A DNA stretch of 37,234 nt from a bacterium (GCA_021790895.1 JAJYFM010000016.1:1-37234); one strand, 5' to 3'; counted from the stretch's first letter, positions 17,071-25,786 are shown. Numbers and translations are program-made. Notes: generated from the letters alone by a model not told the origin.

Positions 17071-17560
17071 CGGCGGAAGCGCGCATGCGCCGGCCCGCAA
17101 GGGAGACCGCTTCGACGATCTTCGTGTAGCCGGTGCAGCGGCAGAGATGCCCGGCGAGCGCCTCGCGAATCTCTTCCTCGCTCGGCTCGGTGTTATTTTC
17201 CAGTAAATGAACGGCGGCGTTGAGGAAGCCGGGAGTGCAGTAGCCGCATTGCGCCGCACCGAGTTCCAGGAATGCGCGTTGAACGGGGTGGAGCGACCCG
17301 TCGCTTGCAAGCCCTTCCACCGTCTCGACGGGGCGATCGATGGCGTCGGCCGCGAGCGTTAGACACGATAGAACCGGGGTGCCGTCGAGGATGACGGTGC
17401 AGGCGCCGCATTGACCGAGTTCGCACCCGTGTTTGGTGCCGGTCAGGCGCAGCTCTTCGCGGAGGACCTCAAGCAGCGTCGCATTTGGGGAAAAAGCCAG
17501 CGTAACGTCGCGCCCGTTTACACGCAACGTTGCCAGCATCTTTGACGGAGAGATCGACAC
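17063..17560 (-). CDS. [2Fe-2S] small subunit of molybdenum hydroxylase (HcrC-like)
   Basis: A 165-residue iron-sulfur subunit. The plant-ferredoxin-like cluster uses Cys46, Cys51, Cys54 and Cys66 (CELGQCGAC then C). The second cluster uses Cys105, Cys108, Cys140 and Cys142 (CGYC then CRC). It passes electrons between the molybdenum site and the FAD subunit. The GTG at 17558-17560 is chosen because AGGA lies six to seven bases upstream on the minus strand; an ATG seven codons later lacks a ribosome binding site, and a longer reading has none either. It is the first gene of the operon and divergent from xdhC. Confidence 0.87.
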   Translation of the reverse strand: MSISPSKMLATLRVNGRDVTLAFSPNATLLEVLREELRLTGTKHGCELGQCGACTVILDGTPVLSCLTLAADAIDRPVETVEGLASDGSLHPVQRAFLELGAAQCGYCTPGFLNAAVHLLENNTEPSEEEIREALAGHLCRCTGYTKIVEAVSLAGRRMRASADE

Positions 17561-17640
17561 GCTCGTTCCTCGCCTCACGCCCGACTGCACGGAGCAGAAC
17601 GCGCGCATCTACGCATGGTCTAGTATTAAGGAAGGGTTGC

Positions 17641-17654
17641 AATCGGTACCGATT
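17641..17654. promoter_or_regulatory. 14-bp perfect palindrome in the divergent hydroxylase/xdhC region
   Basis: AATCGGTACCGATT is a perfect palindrome about midway in the 170 bases between the small-subunit gene and xdhC. On the minus strand it lies where a -35 would be for a TAATAC-type -10 (about 17624-17629), which otherwise has no -35. A dimeric activator or repressor of the hydroxylase genes could bind here; the regulator gene is not adjacent. Confidence 0.45.
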
Positions 17655-17684
17655 AACTCCTTTCTACCCAGTATGCGAAAAATG

Positions 17685-17712
17685 TTAGTTGCACCTCACA
17701 TAAAAATATAGA
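17685..17712 (+). promoter_or_regulatory. Candidate promoter for xdhC and the MocA-like gene
   Basis: TTAGTT (17685-17690) and TATAGA (17707-17712) are spaced 16 bases apart in an unusually AT-rich stretch. Transcription would begin about 12 bases before the ATG at 17731, leaving little room for a ribosome binding site, and none is seen. Confidence 0.35.
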
Positions 17713-17730
17713 ACAGCATAGAGCAAATGC

Positions 17731-18792
17731 ATGCTTGATATTCTTTCAGGGGTCGTGCGCCTGCAGAGCGAGGGCCGCGACGTCGTTCTTGCAACGTTGA
17801 TTGCCGTCGAGGGATCCGCTGCGCGCGATCCCGGCGCGGTGTTCGCGGTCGGCGAGGGCGGCGAGTTTCTCGGCGCGATCGGCGGTGGGTGCGTCGAGCC
17901 GGCGTTGGTCGATGCGGCGCGCGAAGTCTTTCGCGATGGAACGGCACGTCACGTCGTTTACGGATATTCGGATCGCGATGCGGTGAATGTGGGGCTGGCC
18001 TGCGGCGGCACCCTGACGATTCTTCTCGACCGCCCCGGGCGCGCGTATTGCGCGGAGTTGGAACGAACGGCCGATGAACTCGTTGCTCATGTCGTGCGGC
18101 TCGACGGCGAGAGGATCGGCGCGCGGATGGCGATCTATCCCGACCGCTGCTACGGAACGTTGGGCGATTCCACGCTCGACGGCGCGGCGGCGCGCTATGC
18201 GCGCGAGCGCCCGCTGCGTGACGCGGTACAGGTGCGCCTTGAAGGGGCAAGCGTGTTCATCGCTCCAAGGCCTATTGCGCCGCAGATGTATATTTTCGGC
18301 GCTCTTGATTTCGTTGCCGCGACGATCGACATCGCACACTTCCTCGGCTACGTGGTGACGCTCTGCGACGCGCGCTCTGCATTTGCAACGAAGGAACGTT
18401 TTCCCAATGCAGATCGCATCGTCGTTTCATGGCCGCATGAATTTCTTGCATCGGCGCCGATCGACGAACGCACCGCGATCGTCTCGTTTACGCACGACGA
18501 AAAATTCGACGTCCCGTTGCTCCTTGAAGCAGTGCGCTCGCGCGCCGGGTACGTCGGAGCGGTTGGTAGCCGAGCGACGCATGCGCGGCGCAGCGAAGCG
18601 CTCCGCCAAGCGGGCATGACCGATGCGGAAATATCGCGTATCTGCGCGCCGATCGGGCTCGATATCGGGGCGCGGACGCCCGAAGAGACGGCGCTCGCGG
18701 TTCTAGCCGAGATCGTTGCGATAGAGCGCGGGCGTTCCGGCGGAAGTCTCGCGCGTGGATCCGGTGCGATTCGCGGCCGTAGCCGAACGTGA
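17731..18792 (+). CDS. xdhC: XdhC/CoxI-family molybdenum cofactor sulfurylation/insertion factor
   Basis: A 353-residue accessory protein for xanthine-oxidase-family enzymes. XdhC binds molybdenum cofactor, promotes its sulfuration and delivers it to the apoenzyme. The N-terminal XdhC/CoxI domain includes VEGSAARDPGAVFAV and then GAIGGGCVEP. The C-terminal Rossmann domain (about 190-335) includes QMYIFGALDF, IVSFTHDEKFD, YVGAVGSRATHARR and ICAPIGLDIGARTPEE. The Rossmann glycine turn reads FGAL, so a normal dinucleotide loop is degenerate. It is divergent from the hydroxylase structural genes and overlaps the following nucleotidyltransferase gene by four bases (GTGA), a typical maturation pair. 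The ATG has no visible Shine-Dalgarno. Confidence 0.9.
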   Translation: MLDILSGVVRLQSEGRDVVLATLIAVEGSAARDPGAVFAVGEGGEFLGAIGGGCVEPALVDAAREVFRDGTARHVVYGYSDRDAVNVGLACGGTLTILLDRPGRAYCAELERTADELVAHVVRLDGERIGARMAIYPDRCYGTLGDSTLDGAAARYARERPLRDAVQVRLEGASVFIAPRPIAPQMYIFGALDFVAATIDIAHFLGYVVTLCDARSAFATKERFPNADRIVVSWPHEFLASAPIDERTAIVSFTHDEKFDVPLLLEAVRSRAGYVGAVGSRATHARRSEALRQAGMTDAEISRICAPIGLDIGARTPEETALAVLAEIVAIERGRSGGSLARGSGAIRGRSRT

Positions 18793-19367
18793 AAGCGATC
18801 GCCGTCGTTCTCGCCGCCGGCGCAGCGAGGCGGATGGGCGGACAAAAATTACTGCTGGAGATCGGCGGCGAGCCGATGCTCGCACGCGTCTTTGCTGCGT
18901 GCGCGCACCTGCCGACGATTGCGGTCGGCGCGCCGACGCTACGGTCTTTCGTCGAAGAGTGCGGCGTTCGTTTCATTGCCAATGCCGAGCCGGAGCTCGG
19001 AATGATGCATTCGCTTGCGCTCGCCGATGAGACAGCCGAAGCGGGAGCGCCGTTGCTGGTCTTGCTCGGCGACAAACCGCTCGTCACGCAGGCGCTCGTC
19101 GACCGCATTCTTACGGCGGCAAGCGGCGCGGACGTCTGCTTTCCGCAGCGGGACGGCGTTGGCGGGCACCCGGTCTATCTCTCGGTTCGTGCACGCGCGA
19201 AAATCGCGCGGCTTCCGCGCGGCGACACACTCCATCTGCTGCGCGACGATCCGACGTTGCAGAGGCGAGCGATTCCGACGGACGAGATCGGTGCATACGC
19301 CGATATCGACGATGTCGCGACGCTCGAACAGCTGCGACGCCACGTCGAGAGCGCCGATGAGGCGTGA
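18789..19367 (+). CDS. MocA-like molybdenum cofactor nucleotidyltransferase
   Basis: A 192-residue NTP transferase of the MobA/MocA type. The nucleotide-binding start LAAGAARRMGGQKLLLEI is clear, and LLGDKPLV supplies the metal-binding Asp of the family. MocA attaches CMP to molybdopterin to give the cytosine dinucleotide form used by bacterial xanthine-oxidase-family enzymes. The location, translationally coupled to xdhC and beside hydroxylase genes, supports that role over GMP attachment. The GTG start at 18789 overlaps the xdhC stop. It converges with a small membrane protein gene, with three bases between stops. Confidence 0.82.
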   Translation: MKAIAVVLAAGAARRMGGQKLLLEIGGEPMLARVFAACAHLPTIAVGAPTLRSFVEECGVRFIANAEPELGMMHSLALADETAEAGAPLLVLLGDKPLVTQALVDRILTAASGADVCFPQRDGVGGHPVYLSVRARAKIARLPRGDTLHLLRDDPTLQRRAIPTDEIGAYADIDDVATLEQLRRHVESADEA

Positions 19368-19370
19368 GGC

Positions 19371-19601
19371 TTACCGCACCCGGCGCCGCTGAAGGAACTC
19401 CCAGACGAGTGCCCCCGCGAACGCAATAAAACCCCCGGCTCCCAGTAGCGCTGACTGGTGCAAAAAATGCGGCGAGAAATCGAACGCAAACGCGATGAGA
19501 CCGACGATCCACAGCGTGCGCGTGGCCGGCTTCGTCAACATGCCGAATAACGGCACGCAGAAGAACATAAACACAATGGCTATTTCGATGATATGCAACA
19601 C
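19371..19601 (-). CDS. Small two-helix membrane protein
   Basis: A 76-residue hydrophobic protein with two or three predicted membrane helices (residues about 3-20, 26-43 and 50-68) and an arginine-rich C-terminus (LQRRRVR). I do not recognise the family. The GTG at 19599-19601 is preferred since GAGG lies nine bases upstream on the minus strand; the much longer reading of this frame runs antisense through the OsmC-like gene and is not protein-like. It is divergent from the OsmC-like gene and converges on the MocA-like gene. Confidence 0.55.
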   Translation of the reverse strand: MLHIIEIAIVFMFFCVPLFGMLTKPATRTLWIVGLIAFAFDFSPHFLHQSALLGAGGFIAFAGALVWEFLQRRRVR

Positions 19602-19703
19602 GTGACGTACCTCACAGCTCAAGCAGGTCGTTGGCTGCTGCCAAAAGGTAACCCTGCGCCGGGAGCCAAAGGCGTCGCTATCGAGCGACGCGCGAGGATT
19701 TGC

Positions 19704-20189
19704 ATGGCCGACAAGCAGCATCACTACACCGTGCGACTGACATGGACGGGAAGTCGGGGTGTCGGTACGGCGACCTACGAAAGCTATGGTCGCGAGTATC
19801 GTGTGGACGCCGAGCGCAAAACGGCGATCTCCGGATCCGCAGATCCGGCGTATCGCGGCGATCCGACGCTTTGGAATCCCGAGGAACTCTTCGTCGCTGC
19901 GCTGAGTGCCTGCCATCAATTGTGGTATCTCCACCTTTGTGCAGTCGCCGGCGTTCGCGTTCTTGCCTACGAAGATCGGGTAGATAGTACGATGGTCGTG
20001 CACGGTGACGGAAGCGGTGAGTTCGTTTCGGTCATTCTGCATCCATCGGCGCTTATCTCGGCGGATTCACCACGGGAGCGCGCGCTCGCAATTCACGATG
20101 AAGCTGAGACAATGTGCTATCTCGCACGGTCGGTGAAGTTTCCGGTCACGCACGAGCCGGTCGTTACCGTTGATGGAGCGACCTCTTGA
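19704..20189 (+). CDS. OsmC-family peroxiredoxin-like protein
   Basis: A 161-residue OsmC/Ohr-superfamily protein, predicted to reduce organic or fatty-acid hydroperoxides through a cysteine pair. Cys70 in LSACHQLWYL is the conserved first cysteine; Cys138 in ETMCYLARSVKFPV is the second, in the position used by the OsmC-like subgroup rather than Ohr. The start ATG at 19704 has GAGGA at 19693-19697. An upstream start would run through the divergent gene and adds unrelated sequence. The next gene begins with TTG overlapping this stop (TTGA), suggesting coupling with the lipoprotein gene. Confidence 0.87.
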   Translation: MADKQHHYTVRLTWTGSRGVGTATYESYGREYRVDAERKTAISGSADPAYRGDPTLWNPEELFVAALSACHQLWYLHLCAVAGVRVLAYEDRVDSTMVVHGDGSGEFVSVILHPSALISADSPRERALAIHDEAETMCYLARSVKFPVTHEPVVTVDGATS

Positions 20190-21802
20190 GTCGACGCATT
20201 GCTGCTGCGGCGCTGCTCCTGGCGGTCGCGGCATGTTCGCGCGGCGCGCGGCATGAGGCCCCGCGCAATACCGTGCGCTTTGCCCTCGCGGCCGATCCGA
20301 GCACGCTGAACCCGCTCTTTCTGACCCCCGACGCTGCGTCGGTCGATCAGCAGGTCGCGCGCCTGCTCTTCGAACCGTTTGTCGATCTCAATGCGCGCGG
20401 GCGGTTGATTCCGGTCTTGCTGAGCGAGATACCGACGCGCAAGAACGGCGGGATCTCGGCCGATGGTCGGCGGATCGTGTACCACCTGCGTCGCGGCGTT
20501 CGCTGGAGCGATGGGCGGCCGGTAACGAGTGCCGACGTGCTGTTCACCTTGCATGCCATTCTGAATCCGGAAAATCCGGTACGAACGCGCGAAGGATATT
20601 CTTTGATCGACCGCGCCGTCGCACCCAACGCATACACCGTTGTCCTGCATCTCAAAAAAGCATGGGCGCCCGCCGTTGCGACCTTTTTTTCGTATGGAAT
20701 CGAACCATACGCGGTCGTTCCCGCCCACGTGCTTGCGCGCGTGCACTCGTTGCGGACCGCTGCATTTAACGGCGATCCGACGGTGAGCGACGGCCCCTAT
20801 CGATTCGTTTCGTGGCGACGCGGCGATCGGGTACTCTTTCGCGCGAATCCGCTCTACTGGCGCGGCGAGCCGAAAACGCGCCGGATCATCGCTCGCATCG
20901 TCACCGATCCCGGAACGAACCTCACGTTGTTGCGCACCGGCGATCTTGACTGGAACCTCATCGCTCCTGCGCAACAAGCGGCACTGCGCGGCGCGAAATC
21001 GATTCGCATTATGCGCGTACCGACGAGCGTAATCGCCGGCATCGCGATGAACGTCGAGCGGGGCCCGTTGCGCGACGTGCGAGTGCGCCGAGCGATCGCC
21101 GAAAGCATCGATCGCAACGCAATCTCGCGCAAGATTACGCTGGGTGTCTATCCGGTCGCCGATACCTTACAGCCGAGCTACTCCTGGGCACTCGATCGGC
21201 GCGTGCGAGCCCCCACCTATCATCCGCGACGAGCGGATGCCTTGCTGCGCGCTGCGGGGTGGAGGCGCGCTCCCAACGGCGTGCGTGAAAAGAACGGCAA
21301 AGCGCTGCACCTCCTCTACGTGCAATTCCCCGAATCGACGACCGGGGTTCTCGTTGCAACATTCATCCAACAAGCGCTCAAAGCGCGCGGCATCGAGGTA
21401 ACGCTCAAAAGCGTGAGCAATGCGCAGCTCTTTCTTCCGAAAGACGGTACGCTGGCGCGCGGGCAATTCGACCTCGCCTATATTCCTTGGACGATGGGCA
21501 TCGATCCGGATGATTCATCGATCCTACGTTGCGGCGCACCGGAAAATTATATGCGTTGGTGCGATCCGCTGGTCGATCGCCTCGAGCGACGGGTCCTCGA
21601 GACCAGCTCGCAGCGCGCTCGGCGACGCCTCTACGGACGTATCGAGGCCCGGGTCGCATCGCAAGTGCCGCTGCTGGTGCTCTTCGATGCATCGTATCTC
21701 TATGCGTACAATGCAAGGCTTGACGGTTTTGCGCCGAATCCCGTCCTTCCGACCGCAAACGCTTGGGCCTGGCGCACACGTTCGGCCCGCTCACGGAGGT
21801 AA
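20186..21802 (+). CDS. Family 5 substrate-binding lipoprotein (peptide/nickel ABC transporter type)
   Basis: A 538-residue extracytoplasmic solute receptor (DppA/OppA family). Residues 1-17 form a lipoprotein signal with lipobox VAAC, Cys17 being the lipidation site. The mature part starts RNTVRFALAADPSTLNPLF, followed by QVARLLFEPFVDLN and WSDGRPVTSADVLFTLHAI, all standard for this family. The C-terminal part has DLAYIPWTMGIDPDDSS and ends with LFDASYLYAYNARLDGF. It would bind peptides or similar ligands and deliver them to an ABC permease, but no permease or ATPase gene is adjacent. The TTG start overlaps the OsmC-like stop. The next gene follows after three bases. Confidence 0.9.
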   Translation: MSRRIAAAALLLAVAACSRGARHEAPRNTVRFALAADPSTLNPLFLTPDAASVDQQVARLLFEPFVDLNARGRLIPVLLSEIPTRKNGGISADGRRIVYHLRRGVRWSDGRPVTSADVLFTLHAILNPENPVRTREGYSLIDRAVAPNAYTVVLHLKKAWAPAVATFFSYGIEPYAVVPAHVLARVHSLRTAAFNGDPTVSDGPYRFVSWRRGDRVLFRANPLYWRGEPKTRRIIARIVTDPGTNLTLLRTGDLDWNLIAPAQQAALRGAKSIRIMRVPTSVIAGIAMNVERGPLRDVRVRRAIAESIDRNAISRKITLGVYPVADTLQPSYSWALDRRVRAPTYHPRRADALLRAAGWRRAPNGVREKNGKALHLLYVQFPESTTGVLVATFIQQALKARGIEVTLKSVSNAQLFLPKDGTLARGQFDLAYIPWTMGIDPDDSSILRCGAPENYMRWCDPLVDRLERRVLETSSQRARRRLYGRIEARVASQVPLLVLFDASYLYAYNARLDGFAPNPVLPTANAWAWRTRSARSRR

Positions 21803-21805
21803 TGC

Positions 21806-22309
21806 ATGTCCGTTGCTGCCGCCATCGGCGCCGCACTCTCCCACATCTATCTGCTTTTTTATGCACTTGCAGTGGTTCTCTGGTGGAGAACGATGCGGCG
21901 AGCGCGTTTGGAGCACCGCGCGCTCGATAGCGCATTCGTCTTTTGGGGGGAACTGCTCTTCTGGTACGGCGGACTCACGCTCATTTGGGCCGGAGTGTTT
22001 CACGGCTACGAGCAGGGCATCGCTGCAAGGGGAATCGGCTGGCATTCGAGCCCATTCGCGCAAGCATTTGACTGGTTCGAGATCGGCATCGGCATCGCGG
22101 CGCTCTTCGCCCGGCGACAGAATTACGGATATCGACTCGCGCTCACTATTCCGATCGTTTTTGCGGCGTTTGCGCTGCACATTGCGCTGCTGCTGGGGAA
22201 AGAGAGCGTTGCCCCTGGGAGCACCGGAATGACGCTCTGGGTCAACGATTTTATCGTGCCGTTGCTGCTCGGCTGGCTCGCCATCGCCTCTCGCGAGGAA
22301 AACCGTTAA
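21806..22309 (+). CDS. Four-helix inner-membrane protein, possibly DUF6790-like
   Basis: A 167-residue integral membrane protein with about four helices (residues about 5-27, 45-66, 85-100 and 110-131) and perhaps a fifth near the C-terminus. The middle segment GIGWHSSPFAQAFDWFEIGIGI recalls the DUF6790 pattern (GW.SPFQ.E), a family without known function; this is tentative. GGAGG at 21795-21799 gives a good ribosome binding site for the ATG at 21806. It is the last gene of the plus-strand set with OsmC-like and the lipoprotein, converging on the GH92 gene. Confidence 0.65.
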   Translation: MSVAAAIGAALSHIYLLFYALAVVLWWRTMRRARLEHRALDSAFVFWGELLFWYGGLTLIWAGVFHGYEQGIAARGIGWHSSPFAQAFDWFEIGIGIAALFARRQNYGYRLALTIPIVFAAFALHIALLLGKESVAPGSTGMTLWVNDFIVPLLLGWLAIASREENR

Positions 22310-22321
22310 GTCTGCTCGCGA

Positions 22322-25300
22322 TTAGGGAAGCGGAAGCAGCGCCGATGATGCATGCGGCATCGCGATGGTGATGATGCCGGGAGCGTAGAGCAGCGGTTCG
22401 CCGGCGGTGGCGCTCGCGACATCGATACGGACCAATGCATTGTCGCGCATGTCGATGACGTAGGCGCTTGCACCGCCGGGAGTAAAGGCAGCTTCGAAAG
22501 GCGCCCCACCGACAACGATATTAGGAAGCGAGCGACGCGCCGAGAGATCGATCGGCGTCACCGAGATGCCGTCGAGATTTGGAACGTAGGCGAGTTTCCC
22601 GTTCGGCGCGACAGCCACCATCTGTGCTTGCGCTCCTGCGGGAAGAACCGCGAGCGTCTGGAGCGTCACGGCATCGAGGACGCTCACATCGTCGCTGCGA
22701 TTGTTTGCGACGTAGAGCGTTTGTCCATCCGGTGAGATCGCGATCCCCGTCGGCTCGCGGCCGACCGCGACCGCCGGGAGCGCGCGCCCGCTCTGCAGAT
22801 CGATCGCCGTCACGGCATCGGCGCCTTGATCGGTAACGTAGATGCGCGATCCATCGGGAGCGACCGCGATCCATCGCGGATTATTTCCAACGGCGATCGG
22901 TGCGCCGACCTTCAGCGTTGCAATCGCTATGCGCTCGACCGTATTCGCCCGATAATTCGCAACCCAGATTCCATTGCCGTGCGCGGAGAGTGCGAGTCCA
23001 TCGGGGCTCTTCACCGGAATCGTTGCGACGACGCGCTGCGCCTGTGCATCGATGACGCTGACGCTATTGCCTCCACGATTGCCGACGAAGAGTAAGCGAT
23101 TGTTTTGCGAAAGGACGGCATCGAGCGGGTGGCGCCCGACGGCGATCGCCGCACCACGCGCTTGCGTGCGAAGATCGTAGGGGATCACCGTGCCTTTCGC
23201 GCGATCGACAAGCCACGCAAGGGTATCGGGGTCGACGCCCTTTGCCGCGGTGCGATAGAGACGTAGCGTTGGGAATCGAGCGCCGTTGCCTGCGCGTGCG
23301 ATGATGCGAATGTCATAGAGCCCTGCCGGCGCACCCGCGCTCTCGAGTGCGAGCGAGATATCGGCGCGCCCTTTGGCGGGCACGCTCAGCGAGCCGGTCG
23401 CCGGCGAGACGCGTGCGGGAACGGGGATCGCGGTGCTCCACGTGACGCGATGCGCGCGTGTGTCGGGATTAAGGACGGCAAATCCATTTCGCGTGCGAAC
23501 CATCGTCATCGCCGTCGATGCGGGAAACGATACGTGGGCGGGTGCGAAGGAGGGCGGCGCGTCGGCGCGGGCGCTTCCCCACGATCGATTCGGCTGCGCG
23601 CTCAACGTAAACGCCAGATGCAAAACACCGCGCTGCGGAAGCGCGACCCATGGTCGGTTCCAGGGGTGCCCGTTCACGGAGAGGCTCCGGATATATTGCT
23701 TCGTCGGCGCGGCCTGCGGTGCATCGATGGTGATCGTGGGCCCGCTCGAGGGTGTAATGACAGCGTGGGTGAAGAGCGGCGCTCCGATATCGAGAAAGCG
23801 TTCGGCCGGATTTTGCGGATAGAGCCCGAGCGCGCTCCACACGTACCACGCGCTCATCGTACCGAGATCGTCGTTGCCGGGAAGTCCATCGGGGCGATCG
23901 CCCCACAGGCGCATCATCGCTGCGCGAACGACGCGTTCTTCACGCCACGGTGCTCCCGCCGAAAGGTAGGCCCACGGGCTGCCGATACTCGGCTCGTTTC
24001 CAAGCCATGCGTACGGTGCGCTCTGCCCCGCGTTGAGATGGGTGAAGAAGCGATCGAGGCGTTTGCGCGCTGCGGCGCGGCCGCCCATACCGCGGAAAAG
24101 ATCGCGCAGATCTTGCGGAACCATCCACGTATATTGCGCGGCGTTCCCTTCCTGGAATCCGCTTTGCCCGTTCTCGCCGATCTTCGTATGCTCGAATGCG
24201 CCGCCGGGGCCGCGCGGAGCGATTTCGCCGAGCGAGCGATCGAAGAGGTGCGACCAATTCGCACTGCTTTTCAGAAATGCAGCGGCGACGGCGCGCTCGT
24301 GGAGCGCGCGCGCAAAGGCCGAGATCGAAAAATTATCGAGACTATATTCCAACGTCTCCGAGGCACCGTTTGGAACCGGGGAGACCGAGGTGGTATAGAC
24401 GTTGGGAATATAGCCGAGGCGATTGAAATCACCGCCGGCCGGCCGCTCTTGATACCAGCCGAAGGCCGGAGGAGCGTTCGTCTCGTTTGCGCCCTTGACC
24501 ATCGCTGCGAGCGCGCGATGGAGCGAAAAATCGCGCGCGCCGAATGCATAGGCACCGGCGATCACCGGATCGACCGAATCGCCGCCCATCACGCTGGTCG
24601 GTGCGTTGGCGAGTGCCCAGCGCGGCAGCCACCCACTTTGGTGTGCGGCATCGACGAGCGACTCGATCATATCGCTGGTGCGATGTGGAAAGAGCAATGC
24701 GAGCAGCGGAATCTCGGTCCGGTAGATATCCCAATCGGAGAAATTTGCGTAAAACGCATGCCCCGCAGCGACGCGATGCACCTTGCCGTCGAAGCCGCGA
24801 TAGCGGCCGTCGACGTCGCTAAAGAGATTGGGGTGCAGCATCGTGTGGTAGAGCGCGCTATAAAAGGTACGTAGATTCGCGGTGCTGCCGCCCGAGACGC
24901 GCACGCGCTCGAGAACCTGATTCCAGCGCTCGAGTGCGCGGTCGCGAACCGCAACGATACTCCAGGAACGCGCCGATTCACGGAGGTTCCGCCAGGCGCC
25001 GCGTTCGCTCACGAACGAGATCGCCACTTGCATGCGGACGCTGCGATGCGTCGTCGTGTCGAAGCGCAGCCACGCGCCGGCGCTGCGCCCGCTGCCGTTA
25101 TCGTAGAGCCCCGATGCGGCGAACGGGCGATTGAAGCGCGCCGCCATATAGACGGTGAAGCGATCGGGCATGCCGCAGAAATGCCCACTCTGCGCGCTCG
25201 CTTCGAGTGCATTGGTGCCGAGGATTCGGATACTTGCGTTCCCGACTCCGGCTTGATCGGAGGCGGGATTGATCGCGAGCAACGCATCGCGCGAACGGGG

Positions 25301-25777
25301 AAACGTAAAACGGCCCAACCCGCTCCGCGAGCGAACGGTGAGCTCGCTGCGAATCCCCGGTTCCCCGAGCGTCACTGCGTAGTAACCGGGCACCGCAATT
25401 TCGCCGACGTGAGAGAACGGCTGCGAGATCCCCTGTAACGTCGTCGGTGGTGAACCGAGAAGCGGCAAGACGGCAAAATCTCCGAAGACGTTGCAGCCGG
25501 GGCCGCTCAGGTGCGTCATACTGAATCCGGTGATCCGCGAATCGTTAAATTCGTATCCGCCGCCGGCATTTTGCGACGGCGTATCAGGGCTCCATTGAAG
25601 CATTCCGAAGGGTACGTCGGCGCCGGGGAAATCGTCGATTGGGCCGCCGAGCGGCGTTCCCGATGTGCCGACGAACGGGTCGACATACGAGACCGGCGTC
25701 GTCGTGCGTATCCCGGCGGCGACTGAGGTGCCGAGAAGCGCGAGCGATAGAAGTATTCGCAGCGCGCTTCTCGGCAT
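22322..25777 (-). CDS. Secreted GH92 alpha-mannosidase with C-terminal YVTN beta-propeller
   Basis: A 1151-residue exported protein. After a signal peptide (about 1-22) the GH92 catalytic module begins with PVSYVDPFVGTSG and runs to about residue 740. GH92 enzymes are calcium-dependent exo-alpha-mannosidases. Glu543 in FQEGNAAQYTW matches the general acid, and Asp636/Asp637 in GNDDLGTMSAWY match the base pair. An Ig-like stretch follows (about 750-840). Residues 847-1151 form a seven-blade YVTN-type beta-propeller with repeats such as PDGSRIYVTDQGADAVTAI and PDGQTLYVANNRSDDVSVL. Ordinary GH92 proteins are about 750 residues, so the propeller is extra. The start at 25775-25777 is preferred because AGGAG, overlapping the pntB stop, is six bases upstream; the ATG two codons earlier abuts it. 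Last of the eight-gene minus-strand run. Confidence 0.9.
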   Translation of the reverse strand: MPRSALRILLSLALLGTSVAAGIRTTTPVSYVDPFVGTSGTPLGGPIDDFPGADVPFGMLQWSPDTPSQNAGGGYEFNDSRITGFSMTHLSGPGCNVFGDFAVLPLLGSPPTTLQGISQPFSHVGEIAVPGYYAVTLGEPGIRSELTVRSRSGLGRFTFPRSRDALLAINPASDQAGVGNASIRILGTNALEASAQSGHFCGMPDRFTVYMAARFNRPFAASGLYDNGSGRSAGAWLRFDTTTHRSVRMQVAISFVSERGAWRNLRESARSWSIVAVRDRALERWNQVLERVRVSGGSTANLRTFYSALYHTMLHPNLFSDVDGRYRGFDGKVHRVAAGHAFYANFSDWDIYRTEIPLLALLFPHRTSDMIESLVDAAHQSGWLPRWALANAPTSVMGGDSVDPVIAGAYAFGARDFSLHRALAAMVKGANETNAPPAFGWYQERPAGGDFNRLGYIPNVYTTSVSPVPNGASETLEYSLDNFSISAFARALHERAVAAAFLKSSANWSHLFDRSLGEIAPRGPGGAFEHTKIGENGQSGFQEGNAAQYTWMVPQDLRDLFRGMGGRAAARKRLDRFFTHLNAGQSAPYAWLGNEPSIGSPWAYLSAGAPWREERVVRAAMMRLWGDRPDGLPGNDDLGTMSAWYVWSALGLYPQNPAERFLDIGAPLFTHAVITPSSGPTITIDAPQAAPTKQYIRSLSVNGHPWNRPWVALPQRGVLHLAFTLSAQPNRSWGSARADAPPSFAPAHVSFPASTAMTMVRTRNGFAVLNPDTRAHRVTWSTAIPVPARVSPATGSLSVPAKGRADISLALESAGAPAGLYDIRIIARAGNGARFPTLRLYRTAAKGVDPDTLAWLVDRAKGTVIPYDLRTQARGAAIAVGRHPLDAVLSQNNRLLFVGNRGGNSVSVIDAQAQRVVATIPVKSPDGLALSAHGNGIWVANYRANTVERIAIATLKVGAPIAVGNNPRWIAVAPDGSRIYVTDQGADAVTAIDLQSGRALPAVAVGREPTGIAISPDGQTLYVANNRSDDVSVLDAVTLQTLAVLPAGAQAQMVAVAPNGKLAYVPNLDGISVTPIDLSARRSLPNIVVGGAPFEAAFTPGGASAYVIDMRDNALVRIDVASATAGEPLLYAPGIITIAMPHASSALLPLP

Positions 25778-25786
25778 GCGCATCTC

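Noticed and set aside
14716-17560. Carbon monoxide dehydrogenase (CoxSLM)
   Set aside because: The large subunit lacks the CoxL active-site loop and the FAD subunit has the HcrB-type four-cysteine insert.
23450-24874. A 474-codon plus-strand frame inside the GH92 gene
   Set aside because: Shadow frame of the GH92 catalytic region; no recognisable domain and unusual Arg/Cys content.
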